Position numbers and translations under genes: made by a program. A DNA stretch of 64,000 bases from a virus. The DNA lies in IMG/VR virus record IMGVR_UViG_3300030109_001381, positions 1-64,000 of that record. The stretch is one strand, 5' to 3'. How positions within the stretch are numbered: position 1 is the first letter of the stretch; each line of letters opens with the position of its first letter. Of this stretch, positions 9,003 through 20,200 are shown one piece after another. The notes below the pieces were generated by a model. That model made no database searches and was not told the DNA's origin. It saw only the letters and a list, made by a program, of their open reading frames with translations.

Positions 9003-9208
9003 ACATAAGAAAAGCATTGAGAGGAGGGCAAGTTGATGTTGATTTGGCATTACAACTCATGCTTTTCTCCTATTGTAAAATCTTCAACATCAATCCCCAT
9101 GATGCTAAGGATACACCAATGAGAACCATAATAGATATGATAAATATAAATGGAGAAGTAGAAAAAATCAAAGTAGAAGAACTAGAAAAGGCAAAACAAA
9201 GGGGGTGA
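8996..9208 (+). CDS. Tail assembly chaperone, frameshift extension (gpT-like part)
   Basis: The -1 frame region read after slippage at 8990-8996. It adds 70 codons to the first 118, giving a fusion of about 188 residues. The translated sequence (SVNIRKALRGGQVDVDLA...) is helical and ends in a Lys/Glu-rich helix (EVEKIKVEELEKAKQRG). Independent initiation is unlikely: the only early candidate is TTG 9017 with no ribosome binding site, and no ATG lies in frame near the beginning. In lambda the long form binds the tape measure and the tube, and the short form coats the tape measure. Confidence 0.7.
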   Translation, partial: SVNIRKALRGGQVDVDLALQLMLFSYCKIFNINPHDAKDTPMRTIIDMININGEVEKIKVEELEKAKQRG

Positions 9209-9213
9209 TGTAA

Positions 9214-10566
9214 CTGGCAGATGCTCAAAAAGAAGTAGAATCCATGATTGGATATGCTTCAGAATTGTCTGCGGCATTAACAACGATGTCTAAAGCAATG
9301 CTAGAGAATGCTGACAAGAGTAAATCTTGGACAGTCATGAGCAGATTTACTTCAGGTAGCGGTTTCTGGAAGATACAAAACAAAGTCCGTGGTATTGTAA
9401 GCAGTTTTCTAATTCTAAACGAGACAATGGAGGCAGGGGCCAAAGCAATGGCCGAATACAATGAACTCCTTGGCACATATAACAAAATAAGAAAGAAGGT
9501 TCCTAAAGAAGTCAGTCCAGAAGCCCTGAAGAGAACGGCTGAATTCAAAGACAAGAGTGCTATCTATGAAAGAGCATTTGGTGAAGAAGGAGAAGCAGCA
9601 CTACTTGCAGATTTGGTAAAGCAGAATAAGAATGCAAATAAACTCCTAGACCAAATGGAAGGTAAATTGGCTTTAGAGTTAAAGTATAGCAAAATGACAT
9701 TTACTGAAAGAATGAAAGATAGAAGAGAAAGATTGGCAACTTTCATGGCTACGAAAAAAGCATCTCTTATGGAATTAAAAGATAGACTAAAACGACCCAG
9801 TTTCAAATCAGTAAGAGCATTCGTAAAACTTGGAGTTAAATTATTTTCAAAGGTTATACTCTATCTAGCGGGCATTGCATTAGTTGCCACAATACTAATG
9901 ATATTCATAAGAAAAGGATTGAAATGGTTTAATGAAACTGCAAAGGCAATTGGCTTATTTGATAATATGCGTAAGATATTATCAGCAGTTTTCAAGGTTA
10001 TGAGTGGAGTATTTGATGTTCTTGTGGGAATTTGGAGAGGAGATTTGATGATGGTCTTGGGAGCATTTTGGAATAAAATTATTCCCGGTCTTATAACCAT
10101 AATATTGAGAGGTGCTTTGTTTGCGGGACAGATGTTAGTATCAATAATAGGTGGATTAGGAGGTATGATACTAGGAGGAATTAATGAACTCGTAGTGCAA
10201 CTGTCTGACTATGTTGATAGGAAACTAGGTAAATATTCCAGTCCAGTCAAAAAGGCGTTCAAGTATGGAACTGCGCCGGGATTGCTATACACAGGCATGA
10301 AGGGTATATCGAACATGGCAAGTGGAGGAGTAGTTGGTCATAATGTCCTCGTAGGAGAAGGAGGGCCGGAGATAGTCACATTGCCAATGGGTGCTAGAGT
10401 GCATTCTAATTCAGAGAGCAGAAGAATGGGAGGAAATACAATTAATGTCCATGTAAATGGTAGAGTGGGTGCTTCTGATATGGAGATAAAGGATATTGCT
10501 AATAAGGTTGCAAGAGAGATTAATCTAAGAATGAACAGAACGGGTTCTGTGGCAGGTAGATTCTGA
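9214..10566 (+). CDS. Tail tape measure protein
   Basis: About 450 residues, short for the family. The N-terminal half is helical and Lys/Glu-rich. Hydrophobic segments follow at about 205-235 and 285-315 (LAGIALVATILMIFI; GGLGGMILGGI). The C-terminus has the characteristic tape-measure ending: GGVVGHNVLVGEGGPEI, a NTINVHVNG strand, and an SDMEIKDIANKVAREI helix. It fixes tail length and is ejected with DNA. At about 1.5 angstroms per residue the tail would be near 65-70 nm (inference). The start is probably CTG 9214, 6 bases after GGGGGTG; the first ATG (9244) has no clear ribosome binding site. The gene directly follows the frameshifted chaperone. Confidence 0.8.
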   Translation: MADAQKEVESMIGYASELSAALTTMSKAMLENADKSKSWTVMSRFTSGSGFWKIQNKVRGIVSSFLILNETMEAGAKAMAEYNELLGTYNKIRKKVPKEVSPEALKRTAEFKDKSAIYERAFGEEGEAALLADLVKQNKNANKLLDQMEGKLALELKYSKMTFTERMKDRRERLATFMATKKASLMELKDRLKRPSFKSVRAFVKLGVKLFSKVILYLAGIALVATILMIFIRKGLKWFNETAKAIGLFDNMRKILSAVFKVMSGVFDVLVGIWRGDLMMVLGAFWNKIIPGLITIILRGALFAGQMLVSIIGGLGGMILGGINELVVQLSDYVDRKLGKYSSPVKKAFKYGTAPGLLYTGMKGISNMASGGVVGHNVLVGEGGPEIVTLPMGARVHSNSESRRMGGNTINVHVNGRVGASDMEIKDIANKVAREINLRMNRTGSVAGRF

Positions 10567-11261
10567 TGGCAGGAGAAAATTTCAGTAACTTCCAAGTATT
10601 CTTGGAACTACAAAGGAGAGATGAAGTAGGAACTGGTCAAGCAAATAGGATTCCTCTCTTCTGTAGGGAAGTCCAAGTCACCACTTCAAAGACTGTAATG
10701 AATATGGGTGTACCATTCTCCGGCGCAGTTAGGGGAGAGTCATTGAATCTAGCATTCGATATAGGAATGGCACAGAAGACCATCAATCTATCAGGAACTC
10801 TTCTAGGTCAAACCATAACCAAGCAGAAGGGTGGAGAAACTGGAAAGACTAGAAAACTGACTGCTTATGAAATGGCACAATTAATTCATTCCTATGCAGA
10901 TGCCAGCACATTTCAGAATGACCAAAATCTAAGTAAGGTTGTAATTAAAATACCAAGTAGGGTCAATCACGAATTTGAGTATCATACTACTGGTTCGGGT
11001 GGTTCTGTAAATTGTGAAACTGCTGATGAATCCTCACTTCCTACAATTCCATTCACATGGAAGAACAGGGAATATGACAATTCATTCACCGCTTTAGTTA
11101 GTGGTGGAGAAACATACTTTGACCCATCCCAAGACGGCATAGGAATAACTGGTTTTATTCGTAGTTTCAATACGACTTTGAGTGCTGATAGTTATCCGGC
11201 CATTGAGTTCACATTAGATTTTGAAGAAGCAATGGTATTGGCAGACAATTTCTTGGATTGA
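10566..11261 (+). CDS. Distal tail (Dit-like) protein
   Basis: A 231-residue beta-rich protein directly after the tape measure, the place of the distal tail protein that closes the tube and attaches the hub. Features: strands around residues 10-70 (FQVFLELQR; LNLAFDIGM), an INLSGTLLGQTI element near 78-90 like that of tube-fold proteins, a helix (AYEMAQLIHSYAD) near 103-115, and a final strand EFTLDFEEAM. Start ATG 10566 overlaps the tape measure stop (TGATG). Sequence similarity alone does not prove Dit; gene order gives most of the support. Confidence 0.5.
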   Translation: MAGENFSNFQVFLELQRRDEVGTGQANRIPLFCREVQVTTSKTVMNMGVPFSGAVRGESLNLAFDIGMAQKTINLSGTLLGQTITKQKGGETGKTRKLTAYEMAQLIHSYADASTFQNDQNLSKVVIKIPSRVNHEFEYHTTGSGGSVNCETADESSLPTIPFTWKNREYDNSFTALVSGGETYFDPSQDGIGITGFIRSFNTTLSADSYPAIEFTLDFEEAMVLADNFLD

Positions 11262-11267
11262 TGATTG

Positions 11268-14200
11268 ATGGTAAATGCATATGTTGGAGAGTCTTACAAA
11301 CTCGTATTTCCCATATTGAGCAGGGGATACCTCAACATTGATTTTGATGCACATACGACTGGCGCAGTTGAATCTACAGGGGTTTTGGTAGTAGGAGCAG
11401 TAGGTTCCGGGTCTACTAAGACATTAACAGTTGATACAGTAGATGCCACTACTAAGTTCTCCGTGAATGATGATGTCTTTGATGATACAGGGGCATTACT
11501 AGGAACTATAGCATCATTGACTGCTACACAGATAGTTTTGGATGAGAACACACAAGCAGCATTAGGTGATAATGAGAATCTAAAGAAGCATGTTATTCCA
11601 ACAAGCGAAAGCAGAAAGAGAAGCATTTGGGCTAGTTCATCAAAGGATGGAGGACATGATGGCTCATTTGCAATTGAAGCAATCATAACTCCATATGATG
11701 TTAATGGACATGGGAGTATAGCATCAGGTGTTCATGGTGTATTAGATTCAACCAAGACCCCACCATATCCTAGTGATGATTATGGAAATAGAGAGGCTAA
11801 CTATCATAGCGTTAGCATCTTGAAAGAAACAAATTATCTAACACAGAAGATGATGATATTTTATAATGAGAAATTAAAACTGTATTTACAGAATACAACC
11901 CTCAGTTCTTACAACCAACCAGCCGAGTATAAGATAGTGGCAGAAATAAAGGATTCATTGGGAGCAACACATACATTTGCTACTGATACTGTAATTAGTG
12001 CATCTAATACTTTACATGATTATTATGATGAAACTGCCTATTATATCAAAAATACAACTAATAGAAAAAGAGTATCTGCATCTGCAAGTGGAAGTAGTCC
12101 ACAAGGAACTGTTACAATAACTTCAACTTCTCTACCAAGCAACGTGGGGTCTGTAGGTCAGATTGTAATTGGTGGCTCAACTCCTGCTCACTATGTTTCT
12201 CCTGTAGCGGCAAATTGTATCTTTACTATTGGGACTGGTAATGATATTCCTAGAAATACAAACCCAACTTATGCTACTGGACAAGTCAAGGTTCTTCAAT
12301 TGATAAATGTAGGACAGGGAGATAGTGGACAACCAAGGGCAGATGATTTTCTAGAAGTCAAAAAATCTGATGGTACTTCTTACAAGTTCTTTCAATTCAT
12401 ACAAAACGGCAGTAGAACATCAGGAACTTCCCTCGCAGGTACACAAGATGGTCAAGGAACAGATTATCCTGTTAACTCCTACATGTTTCTAGATATCAAT
12501 GGTGTTGGGCTTGGAGCAGGTAACACTACAACTGCTGCGGCTTCTTTGGTTACGGCTCTTACTGCGGCTAGGTCTGCTGGATTAGATATTGCCGTTCCCA
12601 CATCTTCAGGTAATACGGTTACTATAGTCTCAGCCGCAAGCACACCCACTACACATAACAATGATGCAATAGCATTGGGTGGTGGAAATTTCGTTACTGC
12701 TAATAGTGGAGCATATGGTGTTGATGGTTTTGGTAGTGGTAATGGAACAGGAAGCATGACTTCGGGTGTTGACGTAGTGGAAGATAACGAATTTCTCACT
12801 ATAGTTTCTACAGATGGGACTTCTAAGAAGTATCGAGCAACATCTGACCCTGCTCACTCCACAGGGGATACATTGACGGATAGCGGTGGAAATGCTTGCG
12901 TGTTGTATAAATTAGGAGCAAATGCAGGGCAGACTGCCGTTGCACTAAAAACTGCAATCAATGGTTCTAGTGGCCATAATGGAAAGATAACTGCAACATC
13001 TCAATCAGCCAATAGAACGGTGACAATGGTTCAAGCAACTGTTGGCGCGGCGGGAAATAAAACAAATTCTAGAACAAGTGGAATAACTAATACCCATGTA
13101 ACCATTGCAAATTTTACAGGTGGAATCACAGAAAATCTTGCTAGTAGCACACCATTCATTACATTAGTTGACAATGCAGGAACCGCAGTAACGAAGAAGT
13201 ATGTTCCTGTGAGTAATGGAGATACTCTTGCCAACGGAACGACACAGACAATAGGGGATGTTACAGGGGCCGTAGCCTTCCAAGTAGGTGCAAATGCTAC
13301 TGCTACTGCCAGCAACCTAGAAACGGCCATAGAACACGCTAATGGGCATAACGGGAGCATTTCTGCAAGTAACTCATCAGGAACTTTAACATTAACACAA
13401 GGAACTGCTGGAAGTAACGGAAATAAAACTATTACCTTAACCAATACAAGCAATATTACCAAGACAGATTTTGCTAATGGTGCTACTCCTGACTCATATA
13501 TTCAACTAAAAGACCATGCAGGAGTCATTAGAAAATACAAAGCGGCTACAACTGAAGCAAACAATTCTTCAGATGGAACTTATGTCTTCTTTAGGAATGG
13601 AGCCGATACTACTGAAAGCGCAACGAATCTAAAGAATGCGATAAACCACAGTAATGGTCATGGTAGTTCTGTAATCGCTACAAGTAGCAATAACGTAGTT
13701 ACATACAAACTAAACAACCCAAGCCTTGCACAGGCGACTATATCATTAGTTAGCCTATCAAGTGGTATTGCCCTTAGCAGCCCCACGTTTTCAACTTCAA
13801 CAAAGGAAATATCTGTTTCTTCAGGAGAAACTGATGAAATCGGCAAGGGCAACAAAATCTATTCTGCAACAAATGTAGAGATAGGAACTGTTGATACTGT
13901 ATCAGGAACTACCATTACTCTTGTTAATGACCCAGCAGTAGATGTCACATCTACGATATATACCTCACAGTCTAAGGAAGCATTCTATCTAGAACAACCA
14001 ATGAAGATATCTCTAATTTACCAAAAGCATGGCAACGTGTCATTATACCTAAACAATAACCTAGTTAAGAAATCAACTCACACTATTGGTGCATTTACGT
14101 TAGACCAATCAGATTGTAGGATTGGAAGAGGAGGAGATAATACTTCTTCAGGAGATGACGAACAATTCTTTGGGGAAGTATTTGAAATTTCTATGCATAG

Positions 14201-14285
14201 AGGAAACAGGCCATGCGCTACAATAAACACTCTATCTCCCGGCTATAGTGACATTTTATTCTATTATACATTTGGTGAGGTCTAA
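11268..14285 (+). CDS. Large adhesin-like tail protein with interrupted LamG-type domain and internal repeats
   Basis: About 1005 residues. A LamG/concanavalin-like fold appears split. The first half is near residues 120-235 (SIWASSSKDGGHDGSFAIEA...). The last half is at about 910-1005 (MKISLIYQKHGNVSLYLNNN; CRIGRGGDN; FGEVFEISMHRG). Between them is a Thr/Ser/Gly/Asn-rich beta region with an internal repeat marked by an Ala-Ile...Gly-His-Asn-Gly element, coded near 12950, 13320 and 13630. Such domains bind glycans or surfaces. ATG 11268 is preferred over the in-frame TTG 11265. It lies between the distal tail and hub genes, so it is probably a baseplate or tail-tip component. Confidence 0.55.
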   Translation: MVNAYVGESYKLVFPILSRGYLNIDFDAHTTGAVESTGVLVVGAVGSGSTKTLTVDTVDATTKFSVNDDVFDDTGALLGTIASLTATQIVLDENTQAALGDNENLKKHVIPTSESRKRSIWASSSKDGGHDGSFAIEAIITPYDVNGHGSIASGVHGVLDSTKTPPYPSDDYGNREANYHSVSILKETNYLTQKMMIFYNEKLKLYLQNTTLSSYNQPAEYKIVAEIKDSLGATHTFATDTVISASNTLHDYYDETAYYIKNTTNRKRVSASASGSSPQGTVTITSTSLPSNVGSVGQIVIGGSTPAHYVSPVAANCIFTIGTGNDIPRNTNPTYATGQVKVLQLINVGQGDSGQPRADDFLEVKKSDGTSYKFFQFIQNGSRTSGTSLAGTQDGQGTDYPVNSYMFLDINGVGLGAGNTTTAAASLVTALTAARSAGLDIAVPTSSGNTVTIVSAASTPTTHNNDAIALGGGNFVTANSGAYGVDGFGSGNGTGSMTSGVDVVEDNEFLTIVSTDGTSKKYRATSDPAHSTGDTLTDSGGNACVLYKLGANAGQTAVALKTAINGSSGHNGKITATSQSANRTVTMVQATVGAAGNKTNSRTSGITNTHVTIANFTGGITENLASSTPFITLVDNAGTAVTKKYVPVSNGDTLANGTTQTIGDVTGAVAFQVGANATATASNLETAIEHANGHNGSISASNSSGTLTLTQGTAGSNGNKTITLTNTSNITKTDFANGATPDSYIQLKDHAGVIRKYKAATTEANNSSDGTYVFFRNGADTTESATNLKNAINHSNGHGSSVIATSSNNVVTYKLNNPSLAQATISLVSLSSGIALSSPTFSTSTKEISVSSGETDEIGKGNKIYSATNVEIGTVDTVSGTTITLVNDPAVDVTSTIYTSQSKEAFYLEQPMKISLIYQKHGNVSLYLNNNLVKKSTHTIGAFTLDQSDCRIGRGGDNTSSGDDEQFFGEVFEISMHRGNRPCATINTLSPGYSDILFYYTFGEV

Positions 14286-17200
14286 TGGCTACTATTTATC
14301 CTATGTCTGCTGGTAAATCTTTACCGGGTTCTAGTAATTCATATTCTGATAGAAACTCTTCTACATTGAGAGGAGTAGCATACAAGGAAGTTTCTGTTAA
14401 TCCTCTATTGAAATCAACAGACATAATAGCAGAAAACGCTACGTCTTCAAATGCTTGGGTAGCATCTGCTAATTTCTTTGAGGTAAGAACAGATGCACAT
14501 CACACATCAATAGCAAATGATGCGGCAGATAAAATAGGAAATAGAATTCTCCCAAAGAATACTACGCTTACTTCTTACTGCATAAATAGAAATGAGACAT
14601 CGGCTCAAAAAGTAAAACTGTATGATAGTGAGATTAGTTCTTCCGAAACAAATAGATTATTCACTTATCACCCATCATCTGATTATCCTTCTTCTGATGA
14701 AGTCGGACTTGATGTAGATGATTATGATTACTTTATCTTATTGAATCCCGAAATTGTAACTGCTGGAAACGATACAATTAGACCGCACTTTGCCAAAATT
14801 ACTAGAATTGTAGCGTTTGACCAATTTGGTGATGGTCTTGAGTTTACCCCTAGTTATCCAACTGCGGTTCCTAAGAACACCAAGGTAGAAATTTTCAAGG
14901 GACCAGCCAAGACAGATACAAATGTCGTAGCAGTAAGTTATGGTCTTCGTGGTGACGACCAAAGTAGTTCTCCTAAATATGATACAGAACATGTATTGTC
15001 TAGGCCAACTACCTACTTCTACAAGGATAGATTGGATGTTGATGGTCAATTAGATTATGGCATGAAATATACCCTAACCAATCTTAGATGGTGGAGTGCA
15101 ACTGCAACTCTAAATATAGATGAAGCAGATATACATGCTCAATGGGCAGCAGGTGCAGCGAATAAGGAATTTACCGTTGTCCATTCAACAGACAATGACA
15201 AAATAGAATTAGGCCAATCTATCTTTGACCACAATGATAACTATCTTGGTAATGTAGAATCCAAACCAACTACAACGACCTTTCGTCTAGACTATGCTAG
15301 AGTGGCAATAAATGCAGATGCGGTAAATAGAACATACAAGATTGGAAAGTCCATACGCAATGTTGTCTTTACGACAGAAACTAAATTTGGTGCAACTATA
15401 ACAAACTTAACTGAGACTAGATTAGATGCTACGTTAGTTGATTTGAATAAAAATGTAGATGAAGACACAGGCACTTCCTTCAATTGTTCTAGATGGCAGA
15501 ATGCTTTTTCTAACTATTATAGAAATAATCTAAATCACATAGGAGCAACTAATACTGCATACAATGATGGGAATCTAACGGGGCCACAACTATACATCAC
15601 ATTTGAAAAGGCACAATATAAGAATGATAAAATTCCACAAGTTCAAGGAGTGACACTAAATAATCCTAGAAATAAAATTAGTAAATTAGCAAGAGTCACA
15701 TCATTAGATACAAGTGGTTTGCAACATCTAAAGATTAAAGAAGATACGAAATTACTACTCAGTAACACTATTTATAATGACAGTTTCAAGAAAATAACAG
15801 TAGTAGGGAATGTAAGTAGAGATTCTTCCACGACTAATCTTTTCACGTTAACTGACATTTCAAAGGAAACAGATTTACGGCACAACTTAACTACAAATTC
15901 AATTGTTGAAATAGATGGATATTATTATGTCATAAATACAGTAAGTGCGCCATCAGGTGGTAATCAACAGTTTACAATTAAAAATAAGAAACTAATAGAT
16001 GCTAATACTTGGGATGGAAATACTGTTGCTCCTTTAGTAGATAAGAAGACACTATATTTAATGCACTTTAGCAATGGGGGAATAAACCTCAATTTGAAAA
16101 TAGATACTGAATATGAGTATAGCACTAATAGAATGACAATGAATGGACATAGAATAGAAAAAGAAGATACTAGATTAAATGGAGCAAGATTAGTAATTGG
16201 TGAATTTAATTCTGTAAAGAATACTGTAGACTATGGAGAGAAGGATAATAAATTTTTGAAGATGCAAGCACCAAACCAAATCTTCTACCAAACTAGCACA
16301 GGACATATTAGCAAATTCCATTACTTTGGTGGAGCATATGCCATAAGTGACATTGTTTTCGATGGACAGGTTGAAGATGTAACAAGTGAATCCAATGGAG
16401 GAATGACCACTTACAAAATTGTTGGGCGTGACCAAACCGCAAAACTGCTTTCAAATTCCATCAACAAATCTCTAGTTCATACTGATGATATTGTCTCTAC
16501 TGCCTTGCCTCCTGTTTTGGACATGACTGATTTGTTGGCTAACGGTGGGTCAAATGCAGTTGCCGTTGCTACGACTTCTAACTCAATCACATGGACTGGA
16601 ACCCTAAACATACAACCTAAGCGACATGGACTTATTTTCAATCAAGACAATAAGTTAGTGGGAGAAGTAAAATCAACTTCAGGAAATACAACAGGTGACG
16701 GTGGGTCAAATGCTAGTGCTATTGTCTTGTTCGATAATGCATATGTATCTGCTTCTATATCCTCTTCCAATCAAGCATTGAAGTATTATTATCCATATAG
16801 TCTGACCGATAGTGATTCTACCTATGTGAATAGAATAGCAGGTATGAAGGCTATGGCTAGTAATCCTTTACATTCTGATGGCTTAACTGGATATACTGGT
16901 ATAGTTGAGAAAGGATTGTTGTTTGATACTGGCTATAACATTACATTTGATGGTAGTCATTCTTCTCCTACCTATACTAATGTCAAAATAGTTGGGACTT
17001 CTAATCTAACAGTTTACGATTCTTGGATGCCATCTTTTCCTGTAACTAAAACTCTAGGTTATGACATTGCATCTTCTAGAGGTACTCAATTAAACGATGG
17101 GACTGATGGCGTAGATTCTGAATACCTATTCAAGTTAAGCAATGAAAATGGAGCAACATTAGAAGAGAAGAAAAAGATGCTTCTAAATTCAGAAGTAATG

Positions 17201-20200
17201 GATGTTATCAGTATAAGTGAGAAGGAAGAAAGTAAACCGACTATCAAAGTAGCACCAAGATTCCCTGTAGTCTTAGGTAGAGTAAATACTAATACATCTG
17301 ATTCTAGAGGAAATTGCAATTTCTATTTCGTAAATAATAATATTAACACAGGAGGATTTATTCATAGATTGGACAACAGTAAGAAAAAAGCAGGTGCTTT
17401 CCATTCTCCTTCTGAAACTTTCAGATATTGGGATTTGCAGAAATTTGAAGGAGGAACCATTTCAAAGTCATTTAACAGTATATACAATGATGGTCGGAAA
17501 GCCCAGCAGATACAAGGATATGCAGTAGGATATTCCATAACACCGGACGGCAAGGCTACTGCCAGTTCTCCAACTGATACTCCGAATAACAGACCAATAA
17601 ATGGAAGTAATACACTAAAGGGTTGGACATACTTAGATACTTTTTATGGTCCCGATGCAGATGATTTGATTCTATCATATACTGCTCTTGATGGGGGGAA
17701 TGGAGAAGTTGATATTCAATATGATGCACTTGAACAAATAGACCCAAGAACAGATGGATATGAATTATTGGCCGTTGGTGACCTATTTCCTGACTCAAAA
17801 CTAAGACATAATCACCAAGGAAGTTCTCTACATTCGGTTCAGTATCGTGACTTAGGAATAATACTAGAAAATGAAGCATCTAAGACTTCCACTACAAGTC
17901 ACCAAGAATACATTGGCGTAACTGACCAAACGCTACTAACTGAGAGTAACTTTGAAGTCAATGATATTGACTATGCATTTGGCCACACTCCTAGAAGCAC
18001 AAGACGCTATGGAATCATACGTTTAGTAGAGGCAACTTTTGATTGGCATTTTAACCCCGTTAAGTTAGAAGACTTGAAAGAAGTGGATGATATTCCACTA
18101 GTTCCATATTTTGATTATGTAATGTTCAATGACCCTACAGTTTTAACTTCAACAGAAACCATTACACTAACTGGAACAAGTGATGTAAATGTCACAGGAA
18201 ACACAGTAACCGAAACCGATGGAGATATGTTTTACTCCAAGGATATGTTAGGACTCAATCCTTCCAGTTCATTGAGCAGATTAGGTAGTGCAGGTGCTTC
18301 TAATGGATATATAGCAACTAAGAAAAGTGCGGCGTGGGGTAGTGCTGATTCAGGTAATAGTGTTTATCGAACTGATGGAGTAAATACATTTGACGATTTA
18401 ATGAGACTAGATGGGAAGGAGGATAGCGGTACGATACATCTCTACGGAACTGTTCCATTCAAACTCTATAGAACTGCGGCACATAGCATTGATGGAGTCA
18501 ATACGAGAACCGCTAATTACAAACCGGAAAGAATGGATGGTACAAAGGATATTCGATTCACAAACGTTTGGTTGACTAGAGAGCGAACTCACACAACTAA
18601 ATTTGAATTTGGTAATTTGTCAAAGAGTGGTAATGCATATGATGCTCCAAATGTTATTCTCCCATTAATTTCCCAAGAGAGAGATTTGGAGTATGGTGGA
18701 GGTAGTGCTAACGCAGATATTGATAGAACGTGTTCCCTGTATCACCCTCCTAGCAGATGGCTTGGATACAATGTAGATTACAATGTCTCTTATCTTCACA
18801 TGTCAAGAGTCATCAATGCGCTACAAGAATTAGTTAGAGGGGATGCAGATACCAATCTAACAGGTTCTCTCAAACCAAAATACGGTCTAGGAATAAGTAG
18901 TGGTTACTCAGGAGATTTTGGTCATCCATATGATGGATGCCTTGGTGTCTTCAAGAATCTAAAACTAGGAATGACAGAAACCGATGAGTCAGAATTATTC
19001 AAACTCCCGACTACCATGACTTCAACTCATAGCCATACGAGTGCGCCACTTTCACTAGATAGTGGCTACTCGACATACATCGACAGTTTAGGAACTGAAG
19101 CGACTACTGACCAACATACTAGAACAACGATGATACAACCCTATTCCGGTGATGTCAGGGTTGCAATGGGTGGAACTAGAACAGACGCAAAATTGCTAGA
19201 AGGACTGGAAGATTATGCAGTATCAACAAATAAAACTGAAACTCATCAAGAGTTAAACAATGCCCAAAAGGAAGGATTGGTTGCTTCTGCGCAAATGCTA
19301 CTAAAGCCTATATTTGACTTAAACAACGTTGACTCATCATCATATACTTCAACCACAAATCACACCACTCTTGTCTTTAATTTAGACCAAGGCTCTAAAC
19401 ACATTTGGCTAAGTTTCTTGCCAAATTTAACTAACTATTACCTAGTATCTGAAAAGGGAACACAAGCAGACTCAAGTGCTAATTTCAATAGTGCTAATGA
19501 TGTGAATCTACGAAATAGCAAAAACCCAATCATACCATCAAACATCGTCAAAATTATTTCCCATACTGTTTCTCAAGCCCCAACAACTTCTGCCTTTGAA
19601 CAACACACCATTGTAGTAGACGGGCAAATGCTTTCTGCAAGTGGATGTCCATTTTACAGATTGATGAAGATAGATGAAGTCACATTTAATGAACATAGGG
19701 ACTACATAGAATTCAATGTAATGAAACCAGTAAAACGCGCAGTCAATTTCAAGACCGGCGAATCGGATGGAGATACTGATTTCCACTATCAAGAATCTGC
19801 TTATCAGATGCATCTTCTTCTAGATATTGATTCTACTATTACTGCTGACACAGACAACTCGTTAGAGAGAAGAGTTGCTAGTCAGACCATAATTGGATTT
19901 ACACACGGAGAAAGATTAGAAATGAATTTTACTGATGGTGAAAACTCTACTACTAAGATGGTCACAGTTTCTATTAAACGACCAGTATTAGGTGACCCTT
20001 CAGCAGGGTTTGTCACTAGTCCTACTGTTGCTACTGAATCATCATTGACCTTAAAATTCGGTGGTACGTTAAATGGGAATGGAGTAGTCTCATGTGCAGA
20101 AGTAATAGAAATGCGACTAGGCAGACAAAGCAAACTACAGAGGCCGACTACATGCCATATCGGAACAACATACACTATTGGCGCACAGGTCAAAAGAGAA

